A stretch of 33,075 bases of DNA from Podaxis mareebaensis (taxonomy: Eukaryota; Basidiomycota; Agaricomycetes; Agaricales; Agaricaceae): contig JAEUWP010000175.1 in assembly GCA_018524725.1 (NCBI GenBank), positions 1-33,075 on the forward strand. The letters run 5' to 3'. Below are positions 31,680-33,075 of the stretch, piece by piece (the stretch's first letter is position 1; each line of letters starts with the position of its first letter). The translations under genes and the position numbers were made by a program. The notes beneath the pieces were generated by a model, which was not told the DNA's origin, searched no databases, and saw nothing but the letters and a program-made list of their open reading frames with translations.

Positions 31680-32705
31680 TCAACCGACATACAATTTTTC
31701 ATTCACGATATAATCTGCAACACTGGTCGGAACATATCTTCTCCACACACTCTGGCTCTCCTCGTCCAATCCCAGTTCCTTGATCGCAGTGCGCACAGCG
31801 GTACTGCTATACGTGCTCTCGTCCTCCCCAATGTCGATCATACGCACTCTACCAGTGTCAATAAACTCACGCGCTACTACGAGTTTATCCTCTTCATTGG
31901 GTGGATCGGCGGCTGAGGGCAACTTTCGGCGAGCACAAACAACGATGGAATTCTCCTCCATTGGAGAAAGGAAATGACGCAATGAGGTAAGCATGGCCGC
32001 TTCGGAGGGATAGTATCGTGGTGATACGAGGCGTTCGAGCGTGTCCAAGCCAAGGATGAAGGAGAGCTCGAAGGGGATTTTGTCAGAGGGCGGGACTAAA
32101 GAAGAATGAGTCTGAGAAAGGGCTCGGAGGTGAGTTGAGAGGAAGTCGAGGAGACGGGTGGATTTGCCGACAAAAGTGGGTTCATCGATTATGCCTACTG
32201 CGACGTTTGCGTGTGCTTCTGCGTCAGAGGAGGTGGGAAAGGTAGGCCGCACGTGTTGCGTTAGCAGACGCATCATCTCCAAACGCTGGACGTAGGTTGC
32301 ATCGGTAGGCTTCAGAGTTTTGTCAACATTGCGGACGGAAAGGAGAAGCAGCCGCGCATCATAATCTCTGTTGTCATCGTCATCAACCTTGCCTTCACAG
32401 TTCAAGTCTCGAGAAGCAGAAGAGGGCCGCGGCGCGTTGATAAGTGCGAGGTGGGCGAGCGTAGGCGGGTTGAATGATGCATCTAGGACAGAAATGCGCA
32501 AGGGTCGGATGTGCTGGAGTAATACCGGCCTCGCTAATGATTGTGCGGCCGTGTTTGGGCGCAAGGGCCAGAAGGGATGGGGTACGTGGACGAGTTCTGC
32601 GTGCGAGAGCCCGTGCTGTAATCTCGTGAGGAGGGAGAGAGCAGAGGAGCGGAAGACCATAGGGTTCGAGACGTCCATGGAGGTATATGTAGAACGCAGT
32701 ATCAT
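31680..32705 (-). CDS. nucleotidyltransferase of the Pof1/NMN adenylyltransferase-like family
   Basis: A single exon of 341 residues. The HxGH-superfamily nucleotidyltransferase signature appears as SFNPPTLAHL (77-86), followed by VQRLEMMRLL, DEPTFVGKS, FILGLDTLERL and the C-terminal STYSSTAVR (297-305), equivalent to the ISSTxVR nucleotide-binding motif of NMN/nicotinate adenylyltransferases. This arrangement matches the fungal Pof1 branch (yeast YCL047C-like), whose members use ATP but whose exact substrate is debated. NAD synthesis or protein quality control are therefore suggestions from family knowledge. The open frame extends to 32720 only via a GTG; real ATGs are at 32705, 32678 and 32660, and the start could be any of these because the N-terminus before LLTRLQ is poorly conserved. 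A GTGAGT just after the TGA could be a 3'-UTR intron donor. Confidence 0.85.
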   Translation of the reverse strand: MILRSTYTSMDVSNPMVFRSSALSLLTRLQHGLSHAELVHVPHPFWPLRPNTAAQSLARPVLLQHIRPLRISVLDASFNPPTLAHLALINAPRPSSASRDLNCEGKVDDDDNRDYDARLLLLSVRNVDKTLKPTDATYVQRLEMMRLLTQHVRPTFPTSSDAEAHANVAVGIIDEPTFVGKSTRLLDFLSTHLRALSQTHSSLVPPSDKIPFELSFILGLDTLERLVSPRYYPSEAAMLTSLRHFLSPMEENSIVVCARRKLPSAADPPNEEDKLVVAREFIDTGRVRMIDIGEDESTYSSTAVRTAIKELGLDEESQSVWRRYVPTSVADYIVNEKLYVG

Positions 32706-33075
32706 CAATTTGTGGGTCACACCAATATTGTACTTACATCACTTTTCGGACTTTGTTACTCACCATCAAGGTGGTAGCCCTCCATAAATGTATCCAATAT
32801 ATAACAGATCCTTCAATGAATTCTCGAGACCCGCAAACGGGTTCAAACTTCGAAGCCCCTACTTGATATCATGCCACCGTCGCGTCCGATGTGGCTGACA
32901 CTCATCTTCCTCTGAAGGAAAACTCAAAGTTCCTCGTTATGGCACAGTGGGAGATCAAATGCTGCTGCCGCAGAAGCTGATGGTCAGGTATTAAAGGCGG
33001 GCCTACAGAAATTGCCGCACCCGCGTACCGCTGACACCCGCATATCCAGAAACGCGGTACCGCTAGGTGCCGCTG
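32706..33075. other. upstream of the nucleotidyltransferase; no gene seen
   Basis: This contains the presumed promoter of the minus-strand nucleotidyltransferase. At the far end GTACCGCT occurs twice within 45 bases (about 33026 and 33057), but nothing more could be identified. Confidence 0.45.

Overview
The window looks like nuclear DNA of a mushroom-forming basidiomycete (Agaricomycetes). Genes carry many tiny introns (about 52-64 bp, GT..AG, branch sites such as CTAAC/CTGAC). They include a fungal ornithine decarboxylase, a PWP1-type WD40 protein, an expanded F-box family and a NACHT (STAND) NTPase, a combination typical of that class. No rRNA, tRNA or CRISPR was found.

Layout. At 1-1039 lies the 3' part of a gene for a basic protein with 24 tandem SPDGG-like pentapeptides. 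Ornithine decarboxylase (three exons, minus strand) fills 1344-3132. From 3133 to 6248 there is little certain: one possible 47-codon gene and a decayed fragment of a gene that has a second relic at about 23.4-23.6 kb. From 6249 to 23.0 kb an F-box family dominates. It has two intact copies (A 6249-7983, B 8441-10214), one copy with a 1-nt deletion (C 10821-12559), one with a premature TGA (D 13868-15597), a heavily eroded plus-strand relic (F 19557-20831) and a minus-strand pseudogene (E 21292-22997). Between D and F sits a three-exon serine-rich protein of unknown function (17558-19300). PWP1 (minus, 23614-25648) and a secreted Gly/His/Lys/Pro-rich protein (26611-27853) are divergent. A 903-bp stretch with no CpG (27810-28712) follows, then a NACHT-domain NTPase (28768-30539, minus) and a Pof1/NMNAT-like nucleotidyltransferase (31680-32705, minus).

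How it fits together. Housekeeping genes (ODC: polyamine synthesis; PWP1: ribosome biogenesis/chromatin; a nucleotidyltransferase) flank fast-evolving accessory material. The accessory part comprises substrate-adaptor-like F-box genes in tandem birth-and-death and a STAND NTPase. Several lesions in the F-box pseudogenes are C-to-T or G-to-A transitions, and the CpG desert shows the same direction of change. This suggests cytosine-methylation-linked (RIP-like) decay of duplicated DNA, which is an inference from few sites. No clearly novel multi-gene system was found; the strongest leads are the CpG desert, the graded F-box decay series and the dispersed two-copy gene relic. All exon boundaries are read by eye from splice signals and family motifs, without transcript support.
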